Notes under the pieces: model-generated
Databases searched by the model: none
Seen by the model: the letters and a program-made list of their open reading frames with translations, nothing else
Told to the model about the DNA's origin: nothing
Translations under genes and position numbers: made by a program
NCBI RefSeq assembly: GCF_001612785.1
Contig: NZ_BDBC01000014.1
Location: forward strand, 33,737 to 97,736
Reading direction: 5' to 3'
DNA length: 64,000 nucleotides
Source of the DNA: Nocardia beijingensis NBRC 16342
GTDB taxonomy: Bacteria; Actinomycetota; Actinomycetes; Mycobacteriales; Mycobacteriaceae
Part shown: positions 54,058 to 63,596 of the stretch, in pieces
Layout of the letters: the number at the start of each line of letters is the position of its first letter
Position numbering within the stretch: the stretch's first letter is position 1

Positions 54058-54777
54058 TTACTTCGGTGCGACGAACGGCTGATTGATCGTCGTGAAGTAC
54101 TGGATCGCGGCGGCGATGGCGACCGGGGCGGTGACCAGGATCTGGCCCGCGAGGGTGCCGAGCGCGCCGACGGCGATGATGCCGCCGAGGCAGCCGATGG
54201 CCGCGGCCGGGATGAAGGCGCCGAACAGGCCGACGATCGCGGCGGAGGCGACGGTCGCGCCCGCGATGCCGCCGAGGACGCAGCCGACGGCGCCGCCAGC
54301 GATGCCGCCGACGAGCGTTCCGATGGTGGCTCCGGCGGCGATCGTGCTGGTCAGGCGGGTCCAAGCGGCGACCTCACGGTCGTACTCGGTCTTCCACGGC
54401 GCCTTGTCCTCGTAGGGAAGGGCGACCGGCTTGTAGACCGCGTGTTCCCGGTCGAACACGGGCGTCAGCGTCGCGGTGCGGCCGGAAACCGCTGCGGCGA
54501 TCGGAAATTCGAAGTCCTCGAGCTGAAACCTCAGCGGCTGCGCCGCGAGGACGGTACCGTTGGAGGCCTTGACCTCCAGCACCTCGTTCTCGACCACCAG
54601 CGAGCCCGCGTCGATTTCGATGATCGACTGGGTATCGGTCGCGTGCGCGGTGAAATTGATCGCGCTTTCCGTACTTTCTTCCGCCGGGGCGGCGCCGGAC
54701 GTACCAGCGGCCACTCCGGTCGCAATGGTCACCAGCGCCGCCACCACGGCGAGCTTCCTCATCCTCATGTCCTGCAA
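54058..54777 (-). CDS. Secreted protein with Gly-zipper C-terminus (DUF8020-like)
   Basis: A 239-residue exported protein. After the signal peptide (LAVVAALVTIATGVAAGTSG), residues 40-130 form a beta-rich domain (SAINFTAHATDTQSIIEIDA, AQPLRFQLEDFEFPI). The last 90 residues are a Gly/Ala-rich hydrophobic stretch with GxxxG repeats (GTLVGGIAGGAVGCVLGGIA) that could form a glycine zipper in a membrane. Such proteins are common in Nocardia and of unknown function. Three possible ATG starts lie within 15 bp, and I list the first. Confidence 0.75.
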   Translation of the reverse strand: MQDMRMRKLAVVAALVTIATGVAAGTSGAAPAEESTESAINFTAHATDTQSIIEIDAGSLVVENEVLEVKASNGTVLAAQPLRFQLEDFEFPIAAAVSGRTATLTPVFDREHAVYKPVALPYEDKAPWKTEYDREVAAWTRLTSTIAAGATIGTLVGGIAGGAVGCVLGGIAGATVASAAIVGLFGAFIPAAAIGCLGGIIAVGALGTLAGQILVTAPVAIAAAIQYFTTINQPFVAPK

Positions 54778-54893
54778 TCCCTCATCTCAGGTGGAGCCGT
54801 ACCAGCCAAAAGCATCGGGCAACGGCTCTGCGAGAACGAGGAAAAAACGCAGGGCGATTTCAAATAGGCAACCGGGGAGTTACGAGTACGGAA

Positions 54894-55469
54894 CTACTTC
54901 GCTTTGGCCGCCGCTTTCGCCTGCTTCTTGAATTCCCTTACCTGCGCTAGGGATTCGGCGTCGGTGACGTCGGCAACCGAACGGCGCGAGCCCTCGTCGC
55001 CGTACGCGCCCGCCGCGGCGCGCCAGCCTTCCGGCCGCACGCCCCGCTGCTTGCCCAGGAGAGCCAGGAAGATCTTCGCCTTCTGCTCGCCGTAACCGGG
55101 CAGCTCCCGCAGGCGGCGCAGCACCTCTTTGCCGTCCGGGTCGCCCGCGGTCCAGATGTTCTCGGCCTTGCCGTCGTAGTGCTCGATGACGTAGCGGGCC
55201 AGCTCCTGCGCACGCCGGGCCATGGACCGGCCGTAGCGGTGGATCGCGGGCGGGGTCGCGGCGAGTTCCTCGAACTCCTGCGGATCGGCCTCGGCGATGC
55301 GCTGGATGTCGAACCCGCCCATCCGGTCGGCGATCTTCTTCGGGCCGCGGAAAGCGTGTTCCATCGGGTACTGCTGATCCAGCAGCATGCCGAGCAGCGT
55401 GGCGAAATGGTCCTCGGTCAACAGCTGGTCCGCTTCGGCGTCCTGCGCCAAGCACAGCGTGCGCGTCAT
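54894..55469 (-). CDS. HhH-GPD-type DNA glycosylase-like protein
   Basis: A 191-residue protein. The helix-hairpin-helix LRELPGYGEQKAKIFLALLG near residue 120 and the upstream helices (LLDQQYPMEHAFRGPKKIAD) match a short HhH-GPD base-excision-repair family found in actinobacteria. The catalytic Asp of classic glycosylases is not obvious, so activity is uncertain. The C-terminus is a lysine-rich tail (EFKKQAKAAAKAK). ATG 55469 has aggagg upstream. It is divergent from the methyltransferase. Confidence 0.82.
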   Translation of the reverse strand: MTRTLCLAQDAEADQLLTEDHFATLLGMLLDQQYPMEHAFRGPKKIADRMGGFDIQRIAEADPQEFEELAATPPAIHRYGRSMARRAQELARYVIEHYDGKAENIWTAGDPDGKEVLRRLRELPGYGEQKAKIFLALLGKQRGVRPEGWRAAAGAYGDEGSRRSVADVTDAESLAQVREFKKQAKAAAKAK

Positions 55470-55581
55470 GCCCTACCTCCTGCTCGGTGTGCTGGGACGG
55501 GTCGATCATCTCACCGGAGCCGACGGTGCGGCAGCACCCGGGTCGCCGCCGCCGCACCCGCGTAGTGACTCACCTCACAAT

Positions 55582-55616
55582 GCCTACGCGCGGGTAGATG
55601 AGCTGCCGCGTAGGCT
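55582..55616 (+). promoter_or_regulatory. Operator-like inverted repeat at the methyltransferase promoter
   Basis: GCCTACGCG (55582-55590) and CGCGTAGGC (55607-55615) form a perfect 9-bp dyad with a 16-bp spacer. The second arm contains the -10 element TAGGCT (55611-55616), which is 7 nt before ATG 55624. A protein bound here would control a leaderless start. Confidence 0.5.
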
Positions 55617-55623
55617 CCAGGCC

Positions 55624-56493
55624 ATGCCTCAGACGACGGCGACACCCACCAAGACGACGCCAACGGCCAGGGATGGACACGGGCCCATGAACACCTACGC
55701 ATTGCGCCCCGATCGATTCGACCGAGCAGGTCAGGACCAACTCGTCGACGTGCGCGACCTCCAGGCCGCGCTGCCAGGCATCCGCCGCTTGCGCACCTGG
55801 GCGCACGAAGCGCTCGCACTGCGGCCCGGCGAACACGCCGTCGACATCGGCTCCGGCACCGGGTCGGAGGTCATCACCTTCGCCGAAGCGGTCGGCCCGG
55901 ACGGCAGCGCGGTCGGCGTCGAGCCGGACCCGCACCTGCTGGCCTCCGCCGAGCGCCGCGCCGCCCAAGCCGGCTCGACGGCCAGATTCCACTCCGGAGA
56001 TGCCTACGGCGTGCCGTTCGGCGCGGACAGCTTCGACGCCGTCCTGTGCGAGCGCGTCTTCCAGCACCTCACCGCCCCGGCCCGCGCGGCCAACGAGATC
56101 GCGCGCGTGCTGCGGCCGGGTGGCCGCGTGGTCGTGGTGGACAGCGACTGGGACACCGCGATCGTGCATCCCGGCAACCGGCGAGTCGTCCGCGAGGTGA
56201 TCGACACGCTCGTGTCGGCCACCACCAACCCGCTGTCCGGCCGTCGTCTGCCCGGTCTGCTCACCAAAGCGGGCCTTGTGGTCGACGACATCGGCTCGGA
56301 GGCTCTGGTGCAGGACCGCCGCGTCGGCGCGGGCTCGCTGATCACCAGGATCTCCGCGATGGCGGTCGCGCGCGGCACGATCACCGAGGCCGAGCGGGAG
56401 CAGCTGCTCGCCGACCTCGCGGCGGGCGCAGCCAGCGGCGACATCCATCTCTCGGTGACCATGTTCGCCGTCCTCGCGCACAAACCGCGCTGA
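55624..56493 (+). CDS. SAM-dependent methyltransferase (class I)
   Basis: A 289-residue protein if it starts at ATG 55624, which sits 7 nt after the -10 TAGGCT; ATG 55687 is the alternative. Motif I is HAVDIGSGTGSEVITFAEAV, followed by the acidic loop VGVEPDPHLL and the post-I region FDAVLCERVFQHLTAPARAA typical of Methyltransf_11/UbiE-like enzymes. The substrate is unknown. The SRPBCC gene begins 8 bp after its stop, so they form an operon that might modify or bind a common small molecule. Confidence 0.85.
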   Translation: MPQTTATPTKTTPTARDGHGPMNTYALRPDRFDRAGQDQLVDVRDLQAALPGIRRLRTWAHEALALRPGEHAVDIGSGTGSEVITFAEAVGPDGSAVGVEPDPHLLASAERRAAQAGSTARFHSGDAYGVPFGADSFDAVLCERVFQHLTAPARAANEIARVLRPGGRVVVVDSDWDTAIVHPGNRRVVREVIDTLVSATTNPLSGRRLPGLLTKAGLVVDDIGSEALVQDRRVGAGSLITRISAMAVARGTITEAEREQLLADLAAGAASGDIHLSVTMFAVLAHKPR

Positions 56494-56501
56494 CCCGGCC
56501 C

Positions 56502-56942
56502 ATGGCCGTCGACGTGCGCACCGACGTCGTGATCGACCGATCACGTGAGCTGGTCGCCGCGTATTCGGCCGATCCGGCGCACGCTCCCGCCTGGTACTCG
56601 CGCATCCACAGCGTCACCTGGGAAACGGAACCGCCGCTGCGCGTCGGCTCGCGGATGACGTTCGTCGCCCATTTCCTCGGCGGCAGGCTCACCTATACCT
56701 ACGAGGTGGTCGACTACACGCCCTCCGTCCGGCTGGTGATGCGCACCGCGCAGGGGCCGTTTCCGATGGAGACCACCTACACCTGGGCCGATACGCCGGA
56801 GGGCGGTACCAGCATGACGCTGCGCAACCGCGGCGAGCCGAAGGGTTTCCGGAAGCTGGCCGCGCCTGTGCTGGAGGCGGCGATCCGGCGAGCGAACCGC
56901 GCGGATCTGGCTCGGCTGAAGGAACTGCTGGAGACCGGGTAG
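56502..56942 (+). CDS. SRPBCC-family protein
   Basis: A 146-residue START-like protein: opening VDVRTDVVIDRSRELVAAYS, strands GSRMTFVAHFLGGRLTYTYE and the C-terminal helix AAIRRANRADLARLKELLE. It is the second gene of an operon with the methyltransferase. The fold often binds hydrophobic molecules, and a shared substrate with that enzyme is possible but not shown. Confidence 0.82.
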   Translation: MAVDVRTDVVIDRSRELVAAYSADPAHAPAWYSRIHSVTWETEPPLRVGSRMTFVAHFLGGRLTYTYEVVDYTPSVRLVMRTAQGPFPMETTYTWADTPEGGTSMTLRNRGEPKGFRKLAAPVLEAAIRRANRADLARLKELLETG

Positions 56943-57063
56943 GGCGCTCCCGCGCAGGCAAGGGCGCGTCCGCCGGATGGTCCGCCGATACCGCCGACTG
57001 CGCGGCGCAGAGCCCGCCGTGTCGGCCGAGCCCGCGCCCATTCCACCCGCCATAGATAGACAG

Positions 57064-57090
57064 CGCCCGGCACGATTGCCGTGCCGGGCG
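57064..57090. terminator. Terminator between convergent genes
   Basis: CGCCCGGCACG (57064-57074) and CGTGCCGGGCG (57080-57090) form a perfect 11-bp stem with loop ATTGC, just past the aminotransferase stop. Confidence 0.8.
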
Positions 57091-57105
57091 GTCAGCGTTC
57101 CGGTC

Positions 57106-58506
<1,401 letters not shown>

Positions 58507-58611
58507 TTACCCGTGCGGCGCCCGGAATTGGAGGCGTTATCCGGGGATGGAATGTCGGCCGCTGCCCCACCGGCTCGACGAAGGCGAGCCGCCCCGCAAG
58601 GTCTTTGAAAG

Positions 58612-58700
58612 GGGGACCCCGCGCACCCGGCAGAGCCCGTTGACCCTTGCTGCCTTCCGGCCCTGGGGGGGTTCACAGGATGCGCGCCGCGCGGGATCCG
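58612..58700 (-). ncRNA. ffs: Signal recognition particle 4.5S-type RNA
   Basis: The minus strand has the SRP domain IV core AGGGCCGGAAGGCAGCAAGG (GGAA tetraloop-like apex and AGCA asymmetric loop), then GTGCGCGGGGTCC, which pairs with GGATCCCGCGCG at the 5' end. This gives a single long hairpin of about 90 nt, typical of short bacterial SRP RNAs. A -10 TACACT (58712-58707) lies 6-7 nt before the predicted 5' end. The RNA binds Ffh to target membrane proteins. In M. tuberculosis ffs lies in the same neighbourhood. Confidence 0.93.
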
Positions 58701-58829
58701 TCGGCCAGTGTAGCGCCTCCTGCCCACAAACCCATCTTCCGGGTCCACCACCCCCGCCGACCAGGCACTTCACCCACGTCACCCCACCTATTTGGCGACC
58801 GGCCGGGGGCTACCGGTATGCTGCTCCAC

Positions 58830-58917
58830 GGAGGATTCGCCTAGTGGCCTATGGCGCTCGCCTGGAACGCGGGTTGGGTTAACGCCCTCAGGGGTTCAAA
58901 TCCCCTATCCTCCGCCA
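58830..58917 (+). tRNA. tRNA-Ser (anticodon GGA)
   Basis: The acceptor stem GGAGGAT (58830-58836) pairs with ATCCTCC (58907-58913), then G and an encoded CCA. The anticodon loop CTGGAAC gives GGA, reading UCC/UCU. A long variable arm (GGGTTGGGTTAACGCCC) identifies it as class II serine tRNA, and the T-loop is GGGGTTCAAATCCCC. TATGCT (58817-58822) lies 7 nt upstream as a likely -10. Confidence 0.96.
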
Positions 58918-58920
58918 CGA

Positions 58921-58966
58921 AAGGGCCGGGTCAGGAGTGGTTTTCCCACTCCCGACCCGGCCTTTT
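58921..58966 (+). terminator. tRNA-Ser terminator
   Basis: GGCCGGGTC (58924-58932) plus GGAGTGG (58934-58940), loop TTTTC, pairing with CCACTCC (58946-58952) and GACCCGGCC (58954-58962), followed by TTTT (58963-58966). A strong intrinsic terminator with one internal mismatch. Confidence 0.85.
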
Positions 58967-59315
58967 GGCAACAGTGGTCGACACAGCGCATTTCGGCGGA
59001 CGCCGGTCCGCCGCGAGGACGATCCCACGGCCGACACCCGGAGAACACAAGAGCCGTCGCGGCAGCACTCCGATCGGACCGACACAAGACCGGGTACGGC
59101 CGGGCCGATCCGAGCCGCCGACCACCGGGCCGATGTGACTCGCAGCACTCGCACCGCCGGTCGGACAGCGGAGGGCCCACCAGGTCGACCCATTCCCGCG
59201 ATTCTGCCGGATGATCAGCGATAAATAAGCAATAGACAAGATTGGGAAAGCGCGTTGCGGGTATGGCTCGCAACCGAGCATAAAGAGTCATTTCCTGCAC
59301 TTGCTGGGAGTGAAA
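58967..59315. other. Intergenic region after tRNA-Ser
   Basis: A 349-bp stretch with no gene that I can support. The last 100 bp (59215-59300) become AT-rich, as in the gene that follows, and probably hold its promoter. I found no second copy of the tRNA 3' end that would mark an att site. Confidence 0.5.
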
Positions 59316-60020
59316 ATGGCCCATGATCCAGCCTCTCGACCCGATCGAGACGAAACCGCAACGAATCCGCCGCCGCAACCCACGGCAGACCAGGATGAGA
59401 CGGACTCGACGGCCACTCGACAGTTACCCGAGGACAGGAATGCGCGGACGGACACCACCACTCGAAGCGCGCGCTACGCCCTGGTCGCCGCTTTGTGCGC
59501 GGCACTGATTTCCAGCATCGTCTCAGCCACAGCGGCGGTGTACGTCAGTGTCAACTCCGCAGATCGCGAGGATCGGCTCACAACAGTGAAGTTCCTGCGA
59601 GAAGATCGCCAGAAGTCGTATCATGACTTCCTCGCGAACATGCTCGACTTCATAAACAAGTCCGGCGGAATGATAGGATATCTTCGAGGCGAGAATTTCG
59701 ATGGCTTTCGCTCGGCAATAGTGGATTTCAACCACAGTGCAACCGAATTCATCGCTTCGATCGAAATCGCCATCATAACATCGACCGACAATATGGTCAC
59801 AGTGCTACAAAAGTTCATGCCAGCTACCCAGGAATGGTTCGATCAGCACTGGGCGCCATTCATCGACAAACATTTGAAGGCGGGTCGGCAGCCCGCCACC
59901 GAAACGGATGAATGGAAAGGCGACCTCGCGGCCCTGCAGACCGCCTTCACGAACTTCACAACGCAACTAGACCGTCTCTCGACGGAGTTCATCGATCAGA
60001 GCCGCAAGGATCTCTACTAG
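59316..60020 (+). CDS. Membrane-anchored helical protein of unknown function
   Basis: A 234-residue protein. Residues 1-50 are polar and Thr/Asp/Pro-rich (cytosolic). One membrane helix follows (YALVAALCAALISSIVSATAAV), then about 160 residues of amphipathic helices (LREDRQKSYHDFLANMLDFI, DLAALQTAFTNFTTQLDRL) that could form a four-helix bundle. I recognise no family. ATG 59316 has ggag 5 nt upstream. GC content and codon use are lower than in neighbours, which suggests acquisition. The gene at 61262 has the same overall architecture without clear identity. Confidence 0.72.
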   Translation: MAHDPASRPDRDETATNPPPQPTADQDETDSTATRQLPEDRNARTDTTTRSARYALVAALCAALISSIVSATAAVYVSVNSADREDRLTTVKFLREDRQKSYHDFLANMLDFINKSGGMIGYLRGENFDGFRSAIVDFNHSATEFIASIEIAIITSTDNMVTVLQKFMPATQEWFDQHWAPFIDKHLKAGRQPATETDEWKGDLAALQTAFTNFTTQLDRLSTEFIDQSRKDLY

Positions 60021-60144
60021 CGACAACCTCTCCGTATCGTCCCGGTCTCCCTGTCGCATCCAAGGCTCGAACGACCGATGCGTCAACCCGCCGGAGTGCG
60101 TGGTGGTGCCCAGCTCTGGTCACGCGCTCGAGCAGTCAGGGTTC

Positions 60145-60477
60145 CTACTCCGACGCGTTTGTAGAGCGGGCCACCCAGCTCCCGTATTCCTCCGGGTACC
60201 ACTCGATCGGTTGGCCCACCAACTCCGGGTTGTCCCATGGGTGCAGTTCTTTGATCCGTTCCGCGAGTTTGTCTCGCGCAGCGTCAGAGGTACGGAGTTC
60301 GACACGCCATTCATGTCCGTCGCCGAGTTCGCCGAGATGCCAGAACACCGACTTGATCGGCCCCGTGATGAACGCCCCGGCCGCCAACTGCTCGGACACC
60401 ACGGCGCGAGCGATCTCTCGGGCCGCTTCCTCGGTCGGCGTGGTTGTCGTCACCGACCACACACTCGGGATTGCCAT
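60145..60477 (-). CDS. cutA: CutA-like divalent-cation tolerance protein
   Basis: A 110-residue protein with the CutA1 pattern: SVTTTTPTEEAAREIARAVV, LAAGAFITGPIKSVFWHLGE, EWRVELRTSDAARDKLAERI and LHPWDNPELVGQPIEW. CutA forms very stable trimers with a ferredoxin-like fold. It was linked to copper tolerance in E. coli, but its molecular role is unclear. The usual Cys of the AACV motif is Gly-Ala here (AAGAF), as in a diverged copy. Confidence 0.85.
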   Translation of the reverse strand: MAIPSVWSVTTTTPTEEAAREIARAVVSEQLAAGAFITGPIKSVFWHLGELGDGHEWRVELRTSDAARDKLAERIKELHPWDNPELVGQPIEWYPEEYGSWVARSTNASE

Positions 60478-60693
60478 CGCGCCAGCCTAGCGAGGGGCAC
60501 ACGATAGGGCTTCATCATCCGATGCAGTTCGTCGCAGAGGACAAAATGGCAGATACCAGTGCCGAGCCTCGACGCGGTTCGGCATCAGCGCCAACCATGT
60601 CGCAAAGAGATCAGCGAAGGTATACAACCGCACGGGGCGGTTCGGAGCGGATGCGGCCGCTGGTTGCGGCGACAGCATAGGAGAGAACATCGC

Positions 60694-61173
60694 ATGGTGC
60701 GGATCGGCGTCACGGGGCACATGAACATCACCGCGGCTACTGAACCGTTGGTGTACGACGCGGTGCGTTCGCTGCTGGACGTGCACGATCCAAGTGATCT
60801 GGTCGGGGTGAGTTGCATTGCGCGTGGCTCGGATTCCGTGTTCGCGCGGGCGGTGCTCGATGCAGGTGGGCGGCTGGAGGTGGTGTTGCCGTCCCGGAAT
60901 TACCGGGAGCGGAAAGTTGAGCCGGATCACGCCGAGTTGTTCGACGAGCTGGTGAAGAACGCGGCCGAGGTGCGGGTGATGGATTTCGACGACGCGGGCC
61001 GTGACGCGTACGAAGCGGCCAACGATGCCGTGGTCGGGTCGGTCGATCGGCTGGTGGCCGTGTGGGATGGCGATGCCGGGCAGAAGGCGGGCACGGGGAC
61101 GGTGGTGGAACTCGCGCGTCAACGTGGTGTGCCGGTCGATGTCGTGTGGCCGGAAGGCGCCGCGCGGGGCTGA
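60694..61173 (+). CDS. SLOG/Rossmann-like nucleotide-binding protein (predicted)
   Basis: A 159-residue protein starting MVRIGVTGHMNI. A first strand with GVTGH is followed by a helix, VGVSCIARGSDSVFARAVLD and LEVVLPSRNY. Strand-G-strand elements with GSD and a late VAVWDG (last strand) match the SLOG/LOG-like Rossmann fold that binds nucleotides, as in DprA, LOG or YspA families. A catalytic role is not clear, so it may sense a nucleotide ligand. ATG 60694 has aggagag upstream. A one-helix membrane protein begins 88 bp downstream on the same strand. Confidence 0.6.
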   Translation: MVRIGVTGHMNITAATEPLVYDAVRSLLDVHDPSDLVGVSCIARGSDSVFARAVLDAGGRLEVVLPSRNYRERKVEPDHAELFDELVKNAAEVRVMDFDDAGRDAYEAANDAVVGSVDRLVAVWDGDAGQKAGTGTVVELARQRGVPVDVVWPEGAARG

Positions 61174-61261
61174 CGCCGGTCGACCGTCGGGATTTCCTCC
61201 CGAGTTGCCGGATGAGCCGGATTCGCTCGATCTGGGCTGTGCGACTTCCCATTCCGATGGA

Positions 61262-61912
61262 ATGATCTTCTCCGTGACTCAGTGGCTTCCGCTCTTCGGT
61301 TCTCTCATCGTTGCCATTGCGGCATTGGTCGGCGTGCTGGTCAACAACCGCACGAACCGTGCGGCGCTCACCGCCGCGGACGAGCGGAACCGGGTCACGC
61401 TGGACGCGGCGCAGCGCAGCGTGGAGGCGACCAACGCGGCGGCCGAGCGGCGGGAGCACGACAAGTGGCGGCGGGAATCGGTGCTGACCGCGGTGTCGTC
61501 CGTGCTGTCCATCTCGAGCGACGTCCGCCAGCAGTTGCTGCACTGCGAGCACTGGGAGGCCGACGAACTGGACGACGTCGACGCGGAGATCCGGCAGCTC
61601 GTCACCGGCTCGCGTGGCTACATCAGCAACCTGCGCGTCCTGTCGCATCGCAAGATCCCCAATCGCTGCGAGGACCTGATGCGCACGCTCACCGCGGCGC
61701 TGAACATCAGTTTGCAGCGCCGCCGGATCGAATTCGACGGCGAGGCCACCGCCGAGGAGATCACCGAGATCCAGGCGCTGTGGTCGCGGGCGATCGAGAA
61801 CACCGTCGAGGAGGAACGCTCGGTCATCAACGCCACCCGGCTCGAACTGGACATCAAGATCTCCGCCGAGGTGCACCAGGCCGCCCAGCAGCCCGCCCTC
61901 GCCCGTTCGTGA
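61262..61912 (+). CDS. Single-pass membrane coiled-coil protein
   Basis: A 216-residue protein. One N-terminal membrane helix (LPLFGSLIVAIAALVGVLV) is followed by a basic stop-transfer (NNRTNR), then a long helical coiled-coil region rich in Ala, Arg and Glu (AALTAADERNRVTLDAAQRS) and two Cys (in LLHCEHW and NRCEDL). Proteins with this layout are frequent in actinobacteria and have no known function. ATG 61262 is listed; GTG 61274 is equally possible. It is encoded after the SLOG-like gene and ends 11 bp before the convergent WS/DGAT gene. Confidence 0.72.
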   Translation: MIFSVTQWLPLFGSLIVAIAALVGVLVNNRTNRAALTAADERNRVTLDAAQRSVEATNAAAERREHDKWRRESVLTAVSSVLSISSDVRQQLLHCEHWEADELDDVDAEIRQLVTGSRGYISNLRVLSHRKIPNRCEDLMRTLTAALNISLQRRRIEFDGEATAEEITEIQALWSRAIENTVEEERSVINATRLELDIKISAEVHQAAQQPALARS

Positions 61913-61923
61913 CCGGCGGCTCG

Positions 61924-63432
61924 TCACACCGATGGCGACGCCGGAGCCGCCTCGACCAGCGCGCGGTGGACTTCGCACAAGGCGGCACGAAGGTGGGCGG
62001 CGTAGGCGTCCAGGTCGGGCAGCACGGCCGGGTCGGCGTGCAGCGAGATGGTGACGGTGTCGCCGATTCCGTGCACACCGTGGGTGAGATGCATGACCGA
62101 GCCGATGGCCGGGAACCCGGCCGTGAAACGCACGGCGCCGCCGCCGAAGGACAGATCGGCCGGGCCGCGGTCGACGCTGGAGACGACGGTGTGGCCCGCG
62201 ATCGAGTCGGGGACGGTGTCGAGGGGGTAGCTGTCTACGTCCCGGCGCAGCAGCGGGGCCGGCATGGCCGCGGTGACCCGGTCCTGCGCGGACAGCAGGG
62301 GGTGCAGCGCGCGCACGCGCCGGTCGGCGAGCGCGGCGGCGATCTTGTCGGCGCGCAGGCGCGGATCGGGTTCGTCGACGAAGAGATCGACGCCGAGGCT
62401 GCGATAGTTGTTGCGCGGGCGGGCTGCCTCTGGAAGAGCCATCGGCACCTGCGCACCGAGCCGCTCCACCGGCTCGCCGCGCTCGGCCAGGTAGCAGGCG
62501 AGCGCCATCGACACCGCGGTCAGCACGACGACCGTGACGGTACGGCCGGGCGCCCGCACGTCAGCGGAGGGGAACACCAGCATGCGCGCTTCGTGTCGCG
62601 AGATGCCTTGCGCTGAAGCCTGATTCAGAACAGATGGCGGGAAACCCGTTGCGGGTGGCGGCACTTCGCCCGACGTGGTCGCATCCGCCAGTCGCTGCTG
62701 CGCGCGAAACGCCTGGTAGCCGCGCACAGCTGTGACAGCAATCCGAACCGGTGTGCGCAGTACGCCGATCGCCGAGTCCACCAGCACCCCAGCCGACGAC
62801 CCGCCTGCCGAGAGCGCGTCGCCGATCGCCCGCCCACGTGCCGCGAAATCGCGCGTAGACGACCACCGCGTGGGACTTCTCCGCCGCGACCCGGGCCGGG
62901 CCGCGTCCGTCGAACCCGCCGCATCGGCCGCACCGTCGAGCACCGACTCCGTACGGTCGAGAGTCTCGGTGAACAGCGCCCGCGCGATCGCGGCGGCCCG
63001 CCGCCCATCGGCCAGCGCATGGGACATCTGCAGCACCACCACCAGCGCGGGCTCGCCTTCCAGCCCGGGTGCGTCAGCGATCGCACGGAACACGTGCAGC
63101 CGCCACGGGTGCACGGCGGCATCGACGCCGGTGCCGAGCAGGTTGCCGAGCGACTCCAGGAAGCATGACCAATTACGCTCCGCCAGTTCGTGTTCCACGA
63201 GTTGCTGGGCGCCGAATTCGCAGCGGGTCCAGCGCGGGTAATCGATGTCGGCGGGCAGTTCGCGCAGCCGGACCCGTAGGTCGGCGATCCGCGCGCTCCG
63301 TTCGGCGACGGCGGCGCGTAGTTCCTCCGTGGGACGGCCGCGATCGGCGAAGCAATACAACAGAAAGAGGTCGTTGCGCGTGCGTTCGGACAGCCAATAC
63401 ATCGTCGCGTCCTGCGGTGCCATCGCGCTCAC
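61924..63432 (-). CDS. WS/DGAT-like acyltransferase with modified active-site motif
   Basis: A 502-residue protein starting at GTG 63432 (MSAMAPQDATMYWLSERTRN, as in wax ester synthase/diacylglycerol acyltransferases). The usual HHxxxDG catalytic motif reads SHALADG here (about 63003-63023): the first His is Ser, while the second His and the Asp are kept. The C-terminal DUF1298-type domain runs from RNNYRSLGVDLFVDEPDP to the end. Family members make triacylglycerol or wax esters from acyl-CoA. Activity may be retained because the second His is the base. Divergent from the cytochrome b gene. Confidence 0.85.
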   Translation of the reverse strand: MSAMAPQDATMYWLSERTRNDLFLLYCFADRGRPTEELRAAVAERSARIADLRVRLRELPADIDYPRWTRCEFGAQQLVEHELAERNWSCFLESLGNLLGTGVDAAVHPWRLHVFRAIADAPGLEGEPALVVVLQMSHALADGRRAAAIARALFTETLDRTESVLDGAADAAGSTDAARPGSRRRSPTRWSSTRDFAARGRAIGDALSAGGSSAGVLVDSAIGVLRTPVRIAVTAVRGYQAFRAQQRLADATTSGEVPPPATGFPPSVLNQASAQGISRHEARMLVFPSADVRAPGRTVTVVVLTAVSMALACYLAERGEPVERLGAQVPMALPEAARPRNNYRSLGVDLFVDEPDPRLRADKIAAALADRRVRALHPLLSAQDRVTAAMPAPLLRRDVDSYPLDTVPDSIAGHTVVSSVDRGPADLSFGGGAVRFTAGFPAIGSVMHLTHGVHGIGDTVTISLHADPAVLPDLDAYAAHLRAALCEVHRALVEAAPASPSV

Positions 63433-63596
63433 GAGCAAAACGATATCGACTCGGATCCGATCGCGTCCGGCGGCCCGAGCAATGTGAATGATCTTGTTCC
63501 ACAATTCCGTCCGGAAAACCCCATCGATTCCGGCACGCGGCTCTGCTACCGTCTGTAGTAGGAACGGATACCACTCACCCAGGCGGGGTGTCGGCC

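Noticed and set aside
53873..54082. Forward 69-codon frame opposite the cysteine leader (MTRRRFHRPAD...)
   Set aside because: It reads through the terminator hairpin at 54001-54045 into the antisense of the next gene, so it is unlikely to be coding.
60546..60680. Forward 44-codon frame before the SLOG-like gene
   Set aside because: Low-complexity Arg/Ser/Ala protein without ribosome binding site or family; not distinguishable from chance.
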